Assembly: GCF_017491605.1 (NCBI RefSeq)
Contig: NZ_JAFGYY010000011.1
Coordinates: 62,001 to 126,000 of the forward strand
Direction: 5' to 3'
Length of the DNA stretch: 64,000 nt
From: Pseudomonas sp. 30_B
Lineage (GTDB): Bacteria > Pseudomonadota > Gammaproteobacteria > Pseudomonadales > Pseudomonadaceae
Made by a program: the position numbers and the translations under genes
Shown here: positions 46,615 to 55,534 of the stretch, piece after piece
Layout: each line of letters starts with the position of its first letter
How positions within the stretch are numbered: position 1 is the stretch's first letter
Notes under the pieces: generated by a model
Seen by the model: the letters and a program-made list of their open reading frames with translations, nothing else
Told to the model about the DNA's origin: nothing
The model's database searches: none

Positions 46615-47196
46615 ATGGAATCCCTCTTCGTCCCAACCCTGATCGTTGCCCTGGCCGAAATCGGCGACAAGACGCAACTGCTCGCGCTCGTCCTCGCCGC
46701 GCGTTTCCGCAAGCCCTGGCCGATCATCGCCGGGATCATCGCCGCCACCCTGGCCAACCACTTCGCCGCCGGCGCCGTGGGCAGTTGGGTCGCCAGCTTC
46801 TTCTCGGCAACCACCCTGAGCTGGGTGCTGGCCGCGTGCTTCCTGGCCGTCGCCGCCTGGACCCTGATTCCCGACAAGCTGGATGACGACGAAGAAGGCG
46901 CGCTGAAGAAGTTCGGCCCGTTCCTCACCACCCTGATCGCTTTCTTCCTCGCCGAGATGGGCGACAAGACCCAGGTCGCCACCGTGATGCTGGCCGCGCA
47001 GTACCCGCATTTCTGGCTGGTCGTGCTGGGCACCACGCTGGGCATGCTGATCGCCAACGTGCCCGTGGTGCTGGCCGGCAATTTCGCCGCCGACCGCCTG
47101 CCGCTGAACCTGATCCGCCGCCTGGCCGCCGCCGCCTTCGCCGTCCTCGGCCTGGCCGCCGTCTGGCACGCGCTGCAACTGGGCGGGGTGCTCTGA
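46615..47196 (+). CDS. TMEM165/GDT1 (UPF0016) manganese exporter
   Basis: A 193-aa membrane protein with six helices in two homologous halves. Each half has the family motif E-x-G-D-K-T: EIGDKT at 15-20 and EMGDKT at 114-119. Members act as Mn(II)/Ca(II) exporters, called MneA in some bacteria. Expression is expected to be raised by manganese through the riboswitch directly upstream. TTAGGAAG lies before ATG 46615. It is flanked by lysP and an NTF2-fold gene. Confidence 0.92.
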   Translation: MESLFVPTLIVALAEIGDKTQLLALVLAARFRKPWPIIAGIIAATLANHFAAGAVGSWVASFFSATTLSWVLAACFLAVAAWTLIPDKLDDDEEGALKKFGPFLTTLIAFFLAEMGDKTQVATVMLAAQYPHFWLVVLGTTLGMLIANVPVVLAGNFAADRLPLNLIRRLAAAAFAVLGLAAVWHALQLGGVL

Positions 47197-47300
47197 CCTG
47201 AGCACGGAGGAACCTGGCGCGCCGGCCAATGCCTGTGTTTCACGATCGATACACAGTGGCGTGCCATTCTCCCCGTATTTCAGGAATCACAGGACACACC

Positions 47301-47744
47301 ATGGCTGAGAAGGATCTCAAGAGGCTCGCCCGCCAGCACATCGACCTTGTCTGGAACAAGGGACATCTGGCGCTGGCCGAGCAGCTGCACAGCCCGGACT
47401 TCCTCTACAAGAGCGCCTTCACCGCGCAACCGCTGAACAACGCCGGCTACCGCCGGCTGGTGGAAGGGATCCGCTCGGCCATGCCGGACCTGGAAGTGGT
47501 GGTGGAAGAGTGCATCCGCGAAGGCAACAAGGTGTTCACCTGGAGCACCCTGCTGGGCAGCATCTCCCGTCCCGCCTTCGGCTACCCGGCCAGCGAGAAG
47601 ATCCTCAGCCTGTCGGCCATGGGCTTCTGGGTGTTCAGCAGCACCGGGGAAGTCCTCGAACTGTGCACCATGTTCGACATGGAGAGCTTCCGCGCGCAGA
47701 TGGGGCTGCAGAACCGGCCCTTTGCCGAGAAGGCGCTGCCCTGA
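47301..47744 (+). CDS. NTF2-fold (SnoaL-like) protein
   Basis: A 147-aa protein of the NTF2-like/SnoaL ester-cyclase fold: a helical start (MAEKDLKRLARQHIDLVWNKGHLAL) then the strand pattern ending SAMGFWVFSSTGEVLELCTMFD. Such proteins are polyketide cyclases, isomerases or mere ligand-binding carriers. Catalytic acids cannot be picked out, so no reaction is given. Start 47301 is chosen, since the frame upstream (GTG/ATG 47229) matches nothing. A terminator follows immediately. Confidence 0.85.
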   Translation: MAEKDLKRLARQHIDLVWNKGHLALAEQLHSPDFLYKSAFTAQPLNNAGYRRLVEGIRSAMPDLEVVVEECIREGNKVFTWSTLLGSISRPAFGYPASEKILSLSAMGFWVFSSTGEVLELCTMFDMESFRAQMGLQNRPFAEKALP

Positions 47745-47746
47745 GA

Positions 47747-47778
47747 TGAAAAAGCCCGGCATCTGCCGGGCTTTTTCC
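47747..47778 (+). terminator. Terminator of the NTF2-fold gene
   Basis: AAAAAGCCCGGC-atct-GCCGGGCTTTTT is a perfect 12-bp stem with U tract, starting 4 bp after the stop codon. Confidence 0.93.
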
Positions 47779-47790
47779 TTTGTGCTTTTC

Positions 47791-47860
47791 GTAGGAGCGA
47801 GCTTGCTCGCGAACAGAGGCCGCTCGGTGCCGTGCGGTTCGCGAGCAAGCTCGCTCCTAC
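47791..47860. repeat. Perfect 23-bp inverted repeat (REP family)
   Basis: The left arm 47791-47813 (GTAGGAGCGAGCTTGC ...) is repeated exactly inverted at 47838-47860 with a 24-bp spacer. It is the GTAGGAGCG family in a head-to-head form and lies between the terminator and the end of the convergent epimerase gene. Confidence 0.9.
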
Positions 47861-47866
47861 AGGGCG

Positions 47867-48850
47867 TTACAGGTAGTCGTTGGCGTGGAACCAGGCGATG
47901 GCCCGCTCCAGCGTATCCTCCAGCGGCACATGGGACTCGAAGCGCAGCTCCTCGCGCGCCTTGCGGCCGTCGAGGAACTGTCCGCCGGCCATCACCTCGA
48001 TCGCCGTATCGTCCAGCAACGGCACCTTCCCGGTCAGCCGGTAACGCCAGCGCCCCAGGGTCGCCAGGGCCCGCGCACGGTGCAGGGGCATCGGCGTCGG
48101 CGCCGGCTTGCCGAGCAGGCGAGCAATGGTGGCGGTCAGCTCGCCCATCTCGATGTTGTGCCCGGTGAGCAGGTAGCGCTCGCCGACCCGACCGCGCTCC
48201 AGCGCCAGCAGCAGGCCACGACCGGCCTCGGCGGCGTCGATGACGTTGCGCCGGCCCGGCACGTAGTGAAGCATCTCGTCATGGCCGATGGCAGTGATCA
48301 GGCGGCCGGTGGTCGGACCGATATCCAGCTCGCCCAGCGCCATGCCAGGAATCCCGATCACCACCGGCAAGCCGCCGCGCGCCTGTTCGCGGGCCTGCTC
48401 GTCGAGCGCCCACTTGCACATGACATAGGCGCTCTTGCCGGTAGGCAGGCCCTCGTAGAACAGCCCCTCATGCCCCGGCAGCCCCTGCGGGTGCAGCGGC
48501 ATGGCGAAGGCCGAGCCGACGTAGAGGATGCGCGGCACCCTGGCCTGCAGGCAGGCGGCGTAGAAATGGTTGGTCAGGTCCAGGGCGCTGGCCACTTCTT
48601 CCTGCCAGCGTCGCGGTCGCACCGGGTAATAGCCGGCGCTGAAGATCACCGCGTCCAGCCCGCTCAGCGCGCGGGCCATGCCCTGGTGGTCGAAGAGTTC
48701 GGCCACCCGGCACTCCGGCTCGAGGTAGGCCAGGCGCTGGATCTGCGATGACGGTCGGTGGATCAGCACCAACTGGTGTCCCGCGGCCTTGATGGCGCGG
48801 GCGGCGTGATGGCCCAGGAGCCCTGTGGCTCCGAGTACAGCAATTTTCAC
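47867..48850 (-). CDS. NAD-dependent epimerase/dehydratase family protein
   Basis: An extended SDR of 327 aa. The Rossmann motif GATGLLGHHAARA is at the N-terminus (residues 7-19), and the catalytic YxxxK is in TGKSAYVMCKWA (Y-V-M-C-K). It resembles dihydroflavonol-4-reductase-like enzymes. The GTG at 48850 has GGGAGC upstream and gives the normal VKIAVLGATG start; the frame is open for 8 more codons to ATG 48874. Substrate unknown. It is followed on the same strand by an M48 lipoprotein gene upstream. Confidence 0.9.
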   Translation of the reverse strand: MKIAVLGATGLLGHHAARAIKAAGHQLVLIHRPSSQIQRLAYLEPECRVAELFDHQGMARALSGLDAVIFSAGYYPVRPRRWQEEVASALDLTNHFYAACLQARVPRILYVGSAFAMPLHPQGLPGHEGLFYEGLPTGKSAYVMCKWALDEQAREQARGGLPVVIGIPGMALGELDIGPTTGRLITAIGHDEMLHYVPGRRNVIDAAEAGRGLLLALERGRVGERYLLTGHNIEMGELTATIARLLGKPAPTPMPLHRARALATLGRWRYRLTGKVPLLDDTAIEVMAGGQFLDGRKAREELRFESHVPLEDTLERAIAWFHANDYL

Positions 48851-48908
48851 GGGCGCTCCCTGTTCACGTTGCACAGCGGCGCTACCACGCGCCGCTCCTG
48901 GCAGGCCA

Positions 48909-49730
48909 TCAGCGAGCCTTGGCTTGCTCGTACAGCGGCATCACCTTCGGAATGGCTGCCTTCAGGTTCGCCATCCGGGTGCTGTCGGCCGGGTGGGTGC
49001 TGAGGATTTCCGGCGGCGCCTCGCCGCCGGCCGCCTGCCCCATCTTCTGCCACAAGGTCATCGCGGCGTTGGGGTTATAGCCGGCGCGGGCGGCCAATTC
49101 CAGGCCGATCAGGTCGGCCTCGTTCTCATTCTGCCGGCTGTTGGGCAGGGTCATGCTGTATTCGACCACCTGGTGCGCCAGATCGACGCTGCCCTGGCCC
49201 AGACCCAGCAGGGCGCCACCGAGACCCAGGCCCATCTGCTCTGCGTAGGCGCGGGACATGGCTTCACGGCCGTGCTCGCGCAGGGCGTGGGCGATCTCGT
49301 GGCCCATCACCGCAGCGAGTTCGTCGTCGGTCAGATGGAGCTTATCGATCAACCCGGTGTAGACGATGATCTTGCCGCCGGGGCCGCAGTTGGCGTTGAG
49401 CTCATCGCTCTTGATCACGTTGACTTCCCACTTCCAGGACGGTGCGTCCGGACGGAAGGCGCCGGTCTGCGGAATCAGCCGGCTGGCGATGGCCTTCACC
49501 CGCTTGGCATCGCTGCTGCTGGCATCCAGCTTGCCCGCCTTGGAGGCTTCGCCAAGGGTCTGCTGGTAGGACTGGGCGTACATCTGATCGACCTGCGCGC
49601 TGGACAGCATGCTGAACATGGTCTGCTGGCGGTTGACGCCGACGACGCCCCCGCTGGTGGTGTTCACCTGCTGGCAAGCGGTCAACAGCAGGGCTGCGGC
49701 CAGGCCGGCGACACGGAAAAGACGGGGCAT
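48909..49730 (-). CDS. M48 family metalloprotease lipoprotein
   Basis: A periplasmic zinc metallopeptidase of 273 aa, tethered to the membrane by lipidation (lipobox LLTAC, C19). The zinc motif HEIAH is at 144-148, and the third ligand glutamate is in NENEADLIGLE. The family includes LoiP/YggG and BepA-like proteins that degrade misassembled outer-membrane proteins. Substrate unknown. The start MPRLFRVAGL is chosen because the signal peptide begins there. Confidence 0.93.
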   Translation of the reverse strand: MPRLFRVAGLAAALLLTACQQVNTTSGGVVGVNRQQTMFSMLSSAQVDQMYAQSYQQTLGEASKAGKLDASSSDAKRVKAIASRLIPQTGAFRPDAPSWKWEVNVIKSDELNANCGPGGKIIVYTGLIDKLHLTDDELAAVMGHEIAHALREHGREAMSRAYAEQMGLGLGGALLGLGQGSVDLAHQVVEYSMTLPNSRQNENEADLIGLELAARAGYNPNAAMTLWQKMGQAAGGEAPPEILSTHPADSTRMANLKAAIPKVMPLYEQAKAR

Positions 49731-49919
49731 ATGCTCTCCTGAAACTGTGCAATCACCCAAAGACAGCGCGCATGGTAGGCCGCGCCCCGATGGCCGGCAA
49801 CTACCCCGCAACAGGCGGCATACAACGGCGTTACAACCCATTACAAGCAGTGCCTAATGAAACCGACCGGTCGTGCCGATAACCAGGCACACGCAGGCTC
49901 TGGGACATCGGGTACCCGT

Positions 49920-52052
49920 ATGAAATTCAAGTCGATCCAGTTTTCCGTGGTGGCGCTGGCAGGGGCCAGCGTCTTGGCGGTGGTCGCGGCATTGGTGCTG
50001 TATGCACTGTTCGCGGGTTCCAGGACCCAGGCGTTGGTGCAGGAGCGCACCCAGGCCCTGCTCGAACAGGTGATCAACGAACGCCTGGTGGCCATGGCCC
50101 GTGGCCAGGTCAGCCAGATCCAGCGCGAGCTGGAGTATCCCCTCACCGTCGCGCGCGACCTGGCCAACACCAACGCCCTGCTCGACGAGACCGACGCCAA
50201 CGGCCAGCCGTTGCTGGGCATCGGCCGTGCCGGCATGTCCAACCTGTTGCGCCAGACCGTGGCGCAGAACCCCAAGCTGCTCGACGCCTTCGCCGGCTGG
50301 GAACCCAACGCCTTTGCCGGCAACGACAGCCAGTACGCCGGCCTGCCGGGCTACGACGCCAGCGGCCGCTTCATGCCCTGGTGGTACCGCAAGGACGGCG
50401 GCCTGACCGTGGAAGCCATGGGCGACACCCTGGAAAGCCAGAAGATGCAGCCCACCGGCGTGCGCGAAGGCGAGTATTACCTGTGCCCGAAAGAGAAGCA
50501 CCAGCCCTGCATCGTCGACCCGGCGCCCTACGAGATGGCCGGCAAGATGGTGCTGATGTCCTCGTTCAACGCACCGATCATGGTCAAGGGGCAATTCAAG
50601 GGCAGTGTCGGCGTGGACCTCTCGCTGGACTTCATCCAGGACCTGCTCAAGGCCGCTGACAGCCAGCTCTACAAGGGCGCCGGCGAGATGGCGCTGATCT
50701 CCACCAACGGCCGCCTGGTCGCCTACACCAAGGACCCGGCCAAGCTCGGCGAGCCGGCCAGCAGCGTGCTGGACGCCAATGAAGTGGCCAACCTGAGCAA
50801 GCTCACCCTCGACCAGCCGCTGACCTCCGTGGATCAGGAACACGGCCACATCGAACTGTTCCTGCCCTTCACCATCGCCGATTCCGGCGCGCGCTGGACC
50901 CTGATGCTGCAGCTGCCGCAGGAAGCCGTACTGGGCGACCTGAAGCTGTTGCAGAGCGACCTGAAATCCCAGCGCGACGGCGACACTCTCGGCATGACCC
51001 TGGTGGGCCTGCTGATCGCCGCCATCGGCCTGGCAGTGATCTGGCTGGTCGGCCACGGCATCGCCCGCCCGCTGCGCCAGCTGGTCGGCATGCTCGACGA
51101 CATCGCCCAGGGCGAAGGCGACCTCACCCGCCGCCTGTCCAGCGACCGCGCCGACGAACTGGGCTCCATCGCCAAGGGCTTCAATACCTTCCTCGGCAAG
51201 CTGCAGGGCATGATCGGCCAGGTGGTGACCTCGGTGCAGCGCGTCAGCGATTCCTCCGAACACACCGCCGACATCGCCATTCGCACCAACCAGGGCGTGC
51301 AGCAGCAGCTGGCGGAAATCGAGCTGGTGGCCACCGCCGTCCACGAGATGACCGCCACCGCCCAGGACGTGGCACGCAATGCCACCCACGCGGCGGAAGC
51401 GGCCAACCATGCCGACCAGGCCGCGCACCACGGCAAGCGCATCGTCGAGAGCAGCTCGGCGGCGATCCAGGCACTGGCCAATGAGATCGGCCGCGCAGTG
51501 GGCGTGGTCCAGACCCTGGCCCGCGACAGCGAGAACATCAACGCGATCCTGGTGGCCATCCGCGGCATCGCCGAGCAGACCAACCTGCTGGCGCTCAACG
51601 CCGCCATCGAAGCGGCCCGCGCCGGCGAGCAGGGACGCGGCTTCGCGGTGGTCGCCGACGAGGTGCGCAACCTGGCGCAGAAGACCCAGCAGGCCACCGA
51701 GGAAATCCAGTCGATGATCCAGCAGCTGCAGCACGGCACCCGCGAAGTGGTGCAGGTGATGCAGCAGAGCCAGGAGAAGACCGACGACAGCGTGCGCCAT
51801 GCCAGCGAAGCGGCCCAGGCGCTGGAGTCGATCACCCAGGCGGTGTCGGTGATCAACGACATGAACACCCAGATCGCCAGCGCCGCCGAGGAGCAGAGCG
51901 CGGTGGCCGAGGACATCAACCGCAACGTCACCAACATCGGCATGGTCGCCAACCAGGTGGCCGGCGGCGCCGACGAAGCCTCCCAGGCCAGCGCCGAGCT
52001 GACCAAGCTGGCCGAGCAGCAGCGTCGACTGGTGAATCAGTTCAAGGTGTGA
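49920..52052 (+). CDS. Methyl-accepting chemotaxis protein
   Basis: A transmembrane chemoreceptor of 710 aa. TM1 (about residues 8-32) and TM2 (about 360-380) enclose a long periplasmic sensor of double-Cache type, with [18 protein letters not shown] and [20 protein letters not shown] domain follows ([25 protein letters not shown]), and the highly conserved cytoplasmic hairpin [38 protein letters not shown] lies near 560-600. Start ATG 49920 (MKFKSIQFS) is preferred to ATG 49857. No C-terminal CheB/CheR pentapeptide; it ends LVNQFKV. The attractant is unknown; amino acids are usual for this sensor type. Confidence 0.94.
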   Translation: MKFKSIQFSVVALAGASVLAVVAALVLYALFAGSRTQALVQERTQALLEQVINERLVAMARGQVSQIQRELEYPLTVARDLANTNALLDETDANGQPLLGIGRAGMSNLLRQTVAQNPKLLDAFAGWEPNAFAGNDSQYAGLPGYDASGRFMPWWYRKDGGLTVEAMGDTLESQKMQPTGVREGEYYLCPKEKHQPCIVDPAPYEMAGKMVLMSSFNAPIMVKGQFKGSVGVDLSLDFIQDLLKAADSQLYKGAGEMALISTNGRLVAYTKDPAKLGEPASSVLDANEVANLSKLTLDQPLTSVDQEHGHIELFLPFTIADSGARWTLMLQLPQEAVLGDLKLLQSDLKSQRDGDTLGMTLVGLLIAAIGLAVIWLVGHGIARPLRQLVGMLDDIAQGEGDLTRRLSSDRADELGSIAKGFNTFLGKLQGMIGQVVTSVQRVSDSSEHTADIAIRTNQGVQQQLAEIELVATAVHEMTATAQDVARNATHAAEAANHADQAAHHGKRIVESSSAAIQALANEIGRAVGVVQTLARDSENINAILVAIRGIAEQTNLLALNAAIEAARAGEQGRGFAVVADEVRNLAQKTQQATEEIQSMIQQLQHGTREVVQVMQQSQEKTDDSVRHASEAAQALESITQAVSVINDMNTQIASAAEEQSAVAEDINRNVTNIGMVANQVAGGADEASQASAELTKLAEQQRRLVNQFKV

Positions 52053-52144
52053 GCGATATCGCGCGGCACTCGCCCGCGCTTTTCGTAGGACCGAGGGGGA
52101 CGCCCTAGTCCTTGCTCGCGAACCAGCTCCACTGCGAAGCGTTC

Positions 52145-52260
52145 CCCTCACCCCAGCCCTCTCCCTCAGGGAGAGGGAGCCGTCCGTACCGGCTGACGCA
52201 AAGGTTTCATCCTGCATCGATCAGTCCCCTCTCCCTCCGGGAGAGGGTTAGGGTGAGGGC
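52145..52260. repeat. Inverted repeat with CCCTCACCC ends
   Basis: CCCTCACCCC-AGCCCTCTCCCT ... and its inverted partner ending GGGTTAGGGTGAGGG form two CTCTCCC/GGGAGAG hairpins with about 45 bp between. A common short repeat in gamma-proteobacterial intergenic DNA. Lies between the chemoreceptor and the SRAP-like gene. Confidence 0.75.
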
Positions 52261-52278
52261 AAGGCTGGGCACGCAATA

Positions 52279-52890
52279 TCAGGCGGGCGTCAGGCACTCC
52301 GGCCCATTGCACGCGGGATCGTTGACGAAGTTCGCCAGCACCTGCTCGCGCAACTTCGCCAGGGGCAATTGCAGCAACTCCAGCAAGCGCGCCCGCTCGG
52401 TCTCGCTGGACAGCCACTGCGCCTGCTCCGCCTCATCGAGGATCAGCGGCCGGCGCATGTCCCCGGCCGCCTGGGTAACCATCGCCACGCTGTAATAGGT
52501 GTGCCCCTCCACCGGATAGGCCTCCCACACCGCTGCGAAACAGATCAACCCGCCACCGGAAATCCAGTGCGGTCGCTTGCGCACGCCGCGCCACTCGTAG
52601 AAACCGTTGGCCGGCAGCAGGCAGCGGCGCTGGACGAAGGCGTCGCGGAACATCGGCTGCTCGGCGATGGTTTCGGCGCGGGCATGGGCCGGGGTGCGCG
52701 ACAGGTCCTTCAACCAGGCCGGCGTCAGGCCCCAGCGCGCCAGGTCGGCGCAGCGCGCACCGCCCTCTTCGCGCAGCATCAGCACGCGGGCGCCGGGGGC
52801 GAGGTTCCACTGCGGCTGCAGGTCCGCGGGAAACCCGGCGCTCTGGGCAAGTTCACGGTTCCAGCGGAACAGGGCATAGCGGCTGGTCAT
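52279..52890 (-). CDS. SRAP (SOS-response peptidase/HMCES-like) protein with degenerate active site
   Basis: A 203-aa SRAP-fold protein. The normal core RRCLLPANGFYEW is present with E99, and NLAPG and the overall fold are kept. However the residues that define SRAP function are altered: position 2 is Thr (MTSRYALF), so the catalytic Cys2 that crosslinks to abasic DNA is gone; the usual N-A-R-A-E-T is H-A-R-A-E-T (H69); and the H-x-R-M-P histidine is replaced by GDMRRP (143-148). It should not form the usual thiazolidine crosslink. An alternative start that restores a Cys2 was not found. It may act as a non-covalent DNA or ssDNA binding protein; this is inference. Confidence 0.85.
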   Translation of the reverse strand: MTSRYALFRWNRELAQSAGFPADLQPQWNLAPGARVLMLREEGGARCADLARWGLTPAWLKDLSRTPAHARAETIAEQPMFRDAFVQRRCLLPANGFYEWRGVRKRPHWISGGGLICFAAVWEAYPVEGHTYYSVAMVTQAAGDMRRPLILDEAEQAQWLSSETERARLLELLQLPLAKLREQVLANFVNDPACNGPECLTPA

Positions 52891-52921
52891 GGGCAGTCGT
52901 TCAGGGCGCGGGAAGGATCAA

Positions 52922-53188
52922 TCAGCACAGCAGGACGCCAGGGCCAGCCTCGTTGTCATCGGCAGGCCCCGGCAGGGGTTGCGCGGCATTGTACGCGGCG
53001 ATCAGCGCCCGCGCCCGTTCGGCATGCTCATCCTCGACCCACAGGTGCAGCAGGCCCATGCCCGGCAGCTCGCCAATGCCGCCCAGCAGGTGGCGCCCGC
53101 CCAGGTGCGACGAAATGCCCTCATTGGCCAGCATTCCGCCTAACAGTTCGGCTTCGATCAGGTCGGCGGGTTCGTAGATTCGCTGCAT
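52922..53188 (-). CDS. DUF2007 family protein
   Basis: An 88-aa protein beginning MQRIYEPADLIEAELLGGMLANEGI, the DUF2007 (putative signal-transducing) pattern with a ferredoxin-like beta-alpha-beta fold. The start overlaps the stop of the upstream CPXCG gene by one base (TGATG), showing translational coupling. Function unknown. It ends with a cysteine (GVLLC). Confidence 0.82.
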   Translation of the reverse strand: MQRIYEPADLIEAELLGGMLANEGISSHLGGRHLLGGIGELPGMGLLHLWVEDEHAERARALIAAYNAAQPLPGPADDNEAGPGVLLC

Positions 53189-53370
53189 CAGTCGTCCTCG
53201 CGCTGGACTTCCAGGGACCACTCCACACCGTCGGTGTACAGCTGGAACAGGATCGGCCGGCAACACACCGGACAATCTTCATAGTAGCGCTGGTCGCCAC
53301 CGGAAAGGTCAAGCACGGCCTCCGCCGGCTCGCCGCAATAGGGGCAGGTATAGGCCTGACTTTCGAGCAT
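53188..53370 (-). CDS. CPXCG motif cysteine-rich protein
   Basis: A 60-aa protein with two CxxC knuckles: YTCPYCGEPAE at residues 8-18 and EDCPVCCRPI at 31-40, a CPXCG zinc-ribbon protein. The stop codon shares a base with the start of the DUF2007 gene. Such small ribbons probably bind zinc; no partner is known. The frame begins at the ATG with no in-frame alternative upstream. Confidence 0.85.
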   Translation of the reverse strand: MLESQAYTCPYCGEPAEAVLDLSGGDQRYYEDCPVCCRPILFQLYTDGVEWSLEVQREDD

Positions 53371-53510
53371 CGCTGGTTCCCCTGTGACTTCCGTTTATAA
53401 TCGCGCGGTCTTTCAGGCTGCCCGGTTCGACCGTTCGGTCCCCAGGCAACCCTCCGAGCTGTCTACTTCGCGGCTTGGCCCGTGATACCCACAAAAAATT
53501 CATAGAGAGC

Positions 53511-54668
53511 ATGATGGGCGAGTTCGAAGCCATCCGACCGTATAACGACGCCGAAGTCCCGGCCGTCCTGCAACGCCTGCTGAGCGATGACGCCTTCCTC
53601 GGCGCGCTGGCGCGTTACCGCTTCCCCCGTCTGTCCGGTCCGCTCGGCTGGCTGCTCAGACCTCTTATAGCTCATCGCCTGGCCCGTGAAGTCACCGGCA
53701 TCCGCACCGTCATCGCGCTGCAGGACAAGATCGAGCCCTACGTCGACCGCACCATCGAGCACGCCACCGACGGGGTCACCTACTCCGGCGTCGAGCGCCT
53801 GAAGCCCGGCTGCGCCTACCTGTTCATCGCCAACCACCGCGACATCGTGATGGACCCGGCCTTCTGCAACTACGCGATCTATCACGCCAAGCTGCCGACG
53901 CCGCGCATCGCCATCGGCGACAACCTGCTGCAGAAGCCGTTCGTCAGCGACCTGATGCGCCTGAACAAGAGCTTCATCGTGCACCGCTCGATCACCGGCC
54001 GGCGCGAAAAGCTGGCGGCGTACCAGAAGCTCTCGGCCTACATCAATCACTCGATCCGCGAGGATGGCCAGTCGATCTGGATCGCCCAGGCCGAAGGCCG
54101 CGCCAAGGACGGGGATGACCGTACCGATTCGGCGATCCTCAAGATGTTCCACATGAGCCGCAAGGACGAGCCGTTCGCCGAGGTGATCCGCGAGCTGCAC
54201 CTGATCCCGGTGTCGATCAGCTACGAATACGACCCCTGTGACGCCGCCAAGGCCCGCGAGCTATACACCCGCGCCACCACCGGCGGATACACGAAAGCGC
54301 CGGGCGAGGACGACCGCAGCATCGTGCAGGGCATCACCGGCTACAAGGGCCGGGTGCACATCAACTTCGGCGAGCAGATCACCGGGGAGTTCAGCGACAC
54401 CAAGCAGCTTGCCGCCGAACTGGACCGGCAGATCCTCGGCAACTATCGGCTGTTCCCGGTGCACTACCTGGCCTACGAGGCCTCCGAGCTCCGCGATCCG
54501 GCGCTGCAGGTGCCCACCGCCGCCAGCCTGTTCAAGGACGAGGAGCTGCGCCGCGCGCGCACCGAATGGGAGCGCCGCCTGGCGGAATGCCCCGCCGAGC
54601 AGCGCGCGCACCTGATCCTGCAATATGCCAACCCGGTACTGAACCAGTACCGCTTGAAGCAGGCATAA
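53511..54668 (+). CDS. PlsC-like acyltransferase, cytoplasmic type
   Basis: A 385-aa 1-acyl-sn-glycerol-3-phosphate acyltransferase-family protein. The catalytic motif NHRDIVMD (H-x4-D) and the glycerolipid motif EGRAKDGD are present. There is no N-terminal membrane anchor, unlike PlsC, and the C-terminal half is long with a DPCDAAKARELYTRATTGGYTKAPGEDDRSIVQG block typical of this Pseudomonas group. Start ATG 53511 (MMGEFEAIRPY) has AGAGAG just upstream; a TTG at 53475 is less likely. The acceptor is not known. A strong terminator follows. Confidence 0.88.
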   Translation: MMGEFEAIRPYNDAEVPAVLQRLLSDDAFLGALARYRFPRLSGPLGWLLRPLIAHRLAREVTGIRTVIALQDKIEPYVDRTIEHATDGVTYSGVERLKPGCAYLFIANHRDIVMDPAFCNYAIYHAKLPTPRIAIGDNLLQKPFVSDLMRLNKSFIVHRSITGRREKLAAYQKLSAYINHSIREDGQSIWIAQAEGRAKDGDDRTDSAILKMFHMSRKDEPFAEVIRELHLIPVSISYEYDPCDAAKARELYTRATTGGYTKAPGEDDRSIVQGITGYKGRVHINFGEQITGEFSDTKQLAAELDRQILGNYRLFPVHYLAYEASELRDPALQVPTAASLFKDEELRRARTEWERRLAECPAEQRAHLILQYANPVLNQYRLKQA

Positions 54669-54696
54669 AAAAAGGCGCCCTCGGGCGCCTTTTTCA
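54667..54696. terminator. Bidirectional terminator, acyltransferase / membrane protein
   Basis: AAAAAAAGGCGCCC-tc-GGGCGCCTTTTT, with A7 left and T5 right, so it can end both convergent transcripts. Confidence 0.93.
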
Positions 54697-54707
54697 ATGG
54701 TGGCTGA

Positions 54708-54986
54708 TCACAGTCGCGTGCTGTACCAGCTGACCGCCAGCGCCAACGCCATGCAGGCGAAGCCGAAGCGGTAGAAGAAGCGGTTCAGGCGCAACGTCGG
54801 CTGGAAGCTGTCCAGCGGTATCGGCTGCACTTCGCTTTCGGAAGCCAGGCGCGCCAGGGCCAGGCGCTCGCGCCGACGGGTCGCCAGCAACAGCCAGGCG
54901 CCGGCCAGGGCGAAGAACAGGGCCAGGTCGTTCACGATTCGACCGGGATGGGCCTGGAGCAGATTCCAGAGCGCCTGCAGCGACAT
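54708..54986 (-). CDS. Small membrane protein, hypothetical
   Basis: A 92-aa product with two hydrophobic segments (about residues 19-37, VNDLALFFALAGAWLLLA, and about 70-88, FGFACMALALAVSWY) joined by a basic loop (TRRRERLALARLASE). GGAGG lies seven bases before ATG 54986 and supports this start over ATG/GTG at 55013. No family recognised. It is not in an obvious operon. Confidence 0.7.
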   Translation of the reverse strand: MSLQALWNLLQAHPGRIVNDLALFFALAGAWLLLATRRRERLALARLASESEVQPIPLDSFQPTLRLNRFFYRFGFACMALALAVSWYSTRL

Positions 54987-55250
54987 CACAACCTCCGCTT
55001 GGGGACTACACACCAGTTATCGCGAAGGAAAGCCGGGGGTGAGCCTACTGATGAACGGGCATCGCCCGTCATGGATGAGAAACAATCGTCGCGCATTTTA
55101 TCCGCAGGCCAGTCATCACAGCCAGCGCGTAACGCTTAATTACGACGAGCGTAAGAATTATCGAGAAATGGTCTAAGACCGCCCTCGCGCCTTGGCACGC
55201 GATTGGCTTCTACGGTTTTACCGACCCGGTCCTTCGCTAGGAGATTCGTC

Positions 55251-55457
55251 ATGCTCGACATCGTTCCTCACGAAAACACCTACCTGATCGAACACCTGGA
55301 AGAAATCGAGGCAGTCGTCATCGAACTGTCGTTCAACGTGCAGGATGACCATTGGATGGTCTACACCCAGGCCTGTGGCCACGAACACCTGGACCTGCCG
55401 GAACAGCACGAGCGCGCGCCGTTCTGCGACGTCGACCCGTACCGCCAGGCCGCCTGA
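55251..55457 (+). CDS. Small acidic protein, hypothetical
   Basis: A 68-aa product, MLDIVPHENTYLIEHLEE..., acidic, with CGH and FC motifs near the end. ATG 55251 has AGGAGA eight bases upstream. The W...CGH pattern recalls the DUF3565 core at 17332 but the spacing differs, so no family is claimed. It lies alone after a 260-bp gap and is followed by a terminator. Confidence 0.65.
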   Translation: MLDIVPHENTYLIEHLEEIEAVVIELSFNVQDDHWMVYTQACGHEHLDLPEQHERAPFCDVDPYRQAA

Positions 55458-55480
55458 TCGCACAGCGTTCAGCCGCCCAT

Positions 55481-55511
55481 GAAAAAGCCCGGCATTGGCC
55501 GGGCTTTTTCA
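55481..55511. terminator. Bidirectional terminator, small acidic protein / yajG
   Basis: GAAAAAGCCCGGC-att-GGCCGGGCTTTTTC, with U tracts in both directions, between convergent genes. Confidence 0.92.
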
Positions 55512-55534
55512 TTTCCGCGCAGAGCTTGCAGCGA

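Noticed and set aside
43625..46636. A 1003-codon open frame on the minus strand over the rsmC-lysP region; similar long antisense frames at 19499-21991, 49854-52217, 5995-8040 and 403-2001
   Set aside because: These lie opposite genes with clear motifs. In GC-rich DNA with third-position G/C the opposite strand stays open. Their translations are low-complexity (runs of Ala, Gly, Arg, His, Gln, Val) and show no domain.
49864..49873. CGACCGGTCG, identical to the candidate TetR operator at 13189-13198, near the chemoreceptor start
   Set aside because: Only the 10-bp palindrome matches, not the TCTCG extension that both tetR-linked copies share. A GC-rich 10-mer can recur by chance in 64 kb, so no regulation is claimed.
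55251..55457. Possible DUF3565 relative (W...CGH..HL pattern)
   Set aside because: The spacing from Trp to Cys and within CGHxxHL differs, and the rest of the family core is absent.
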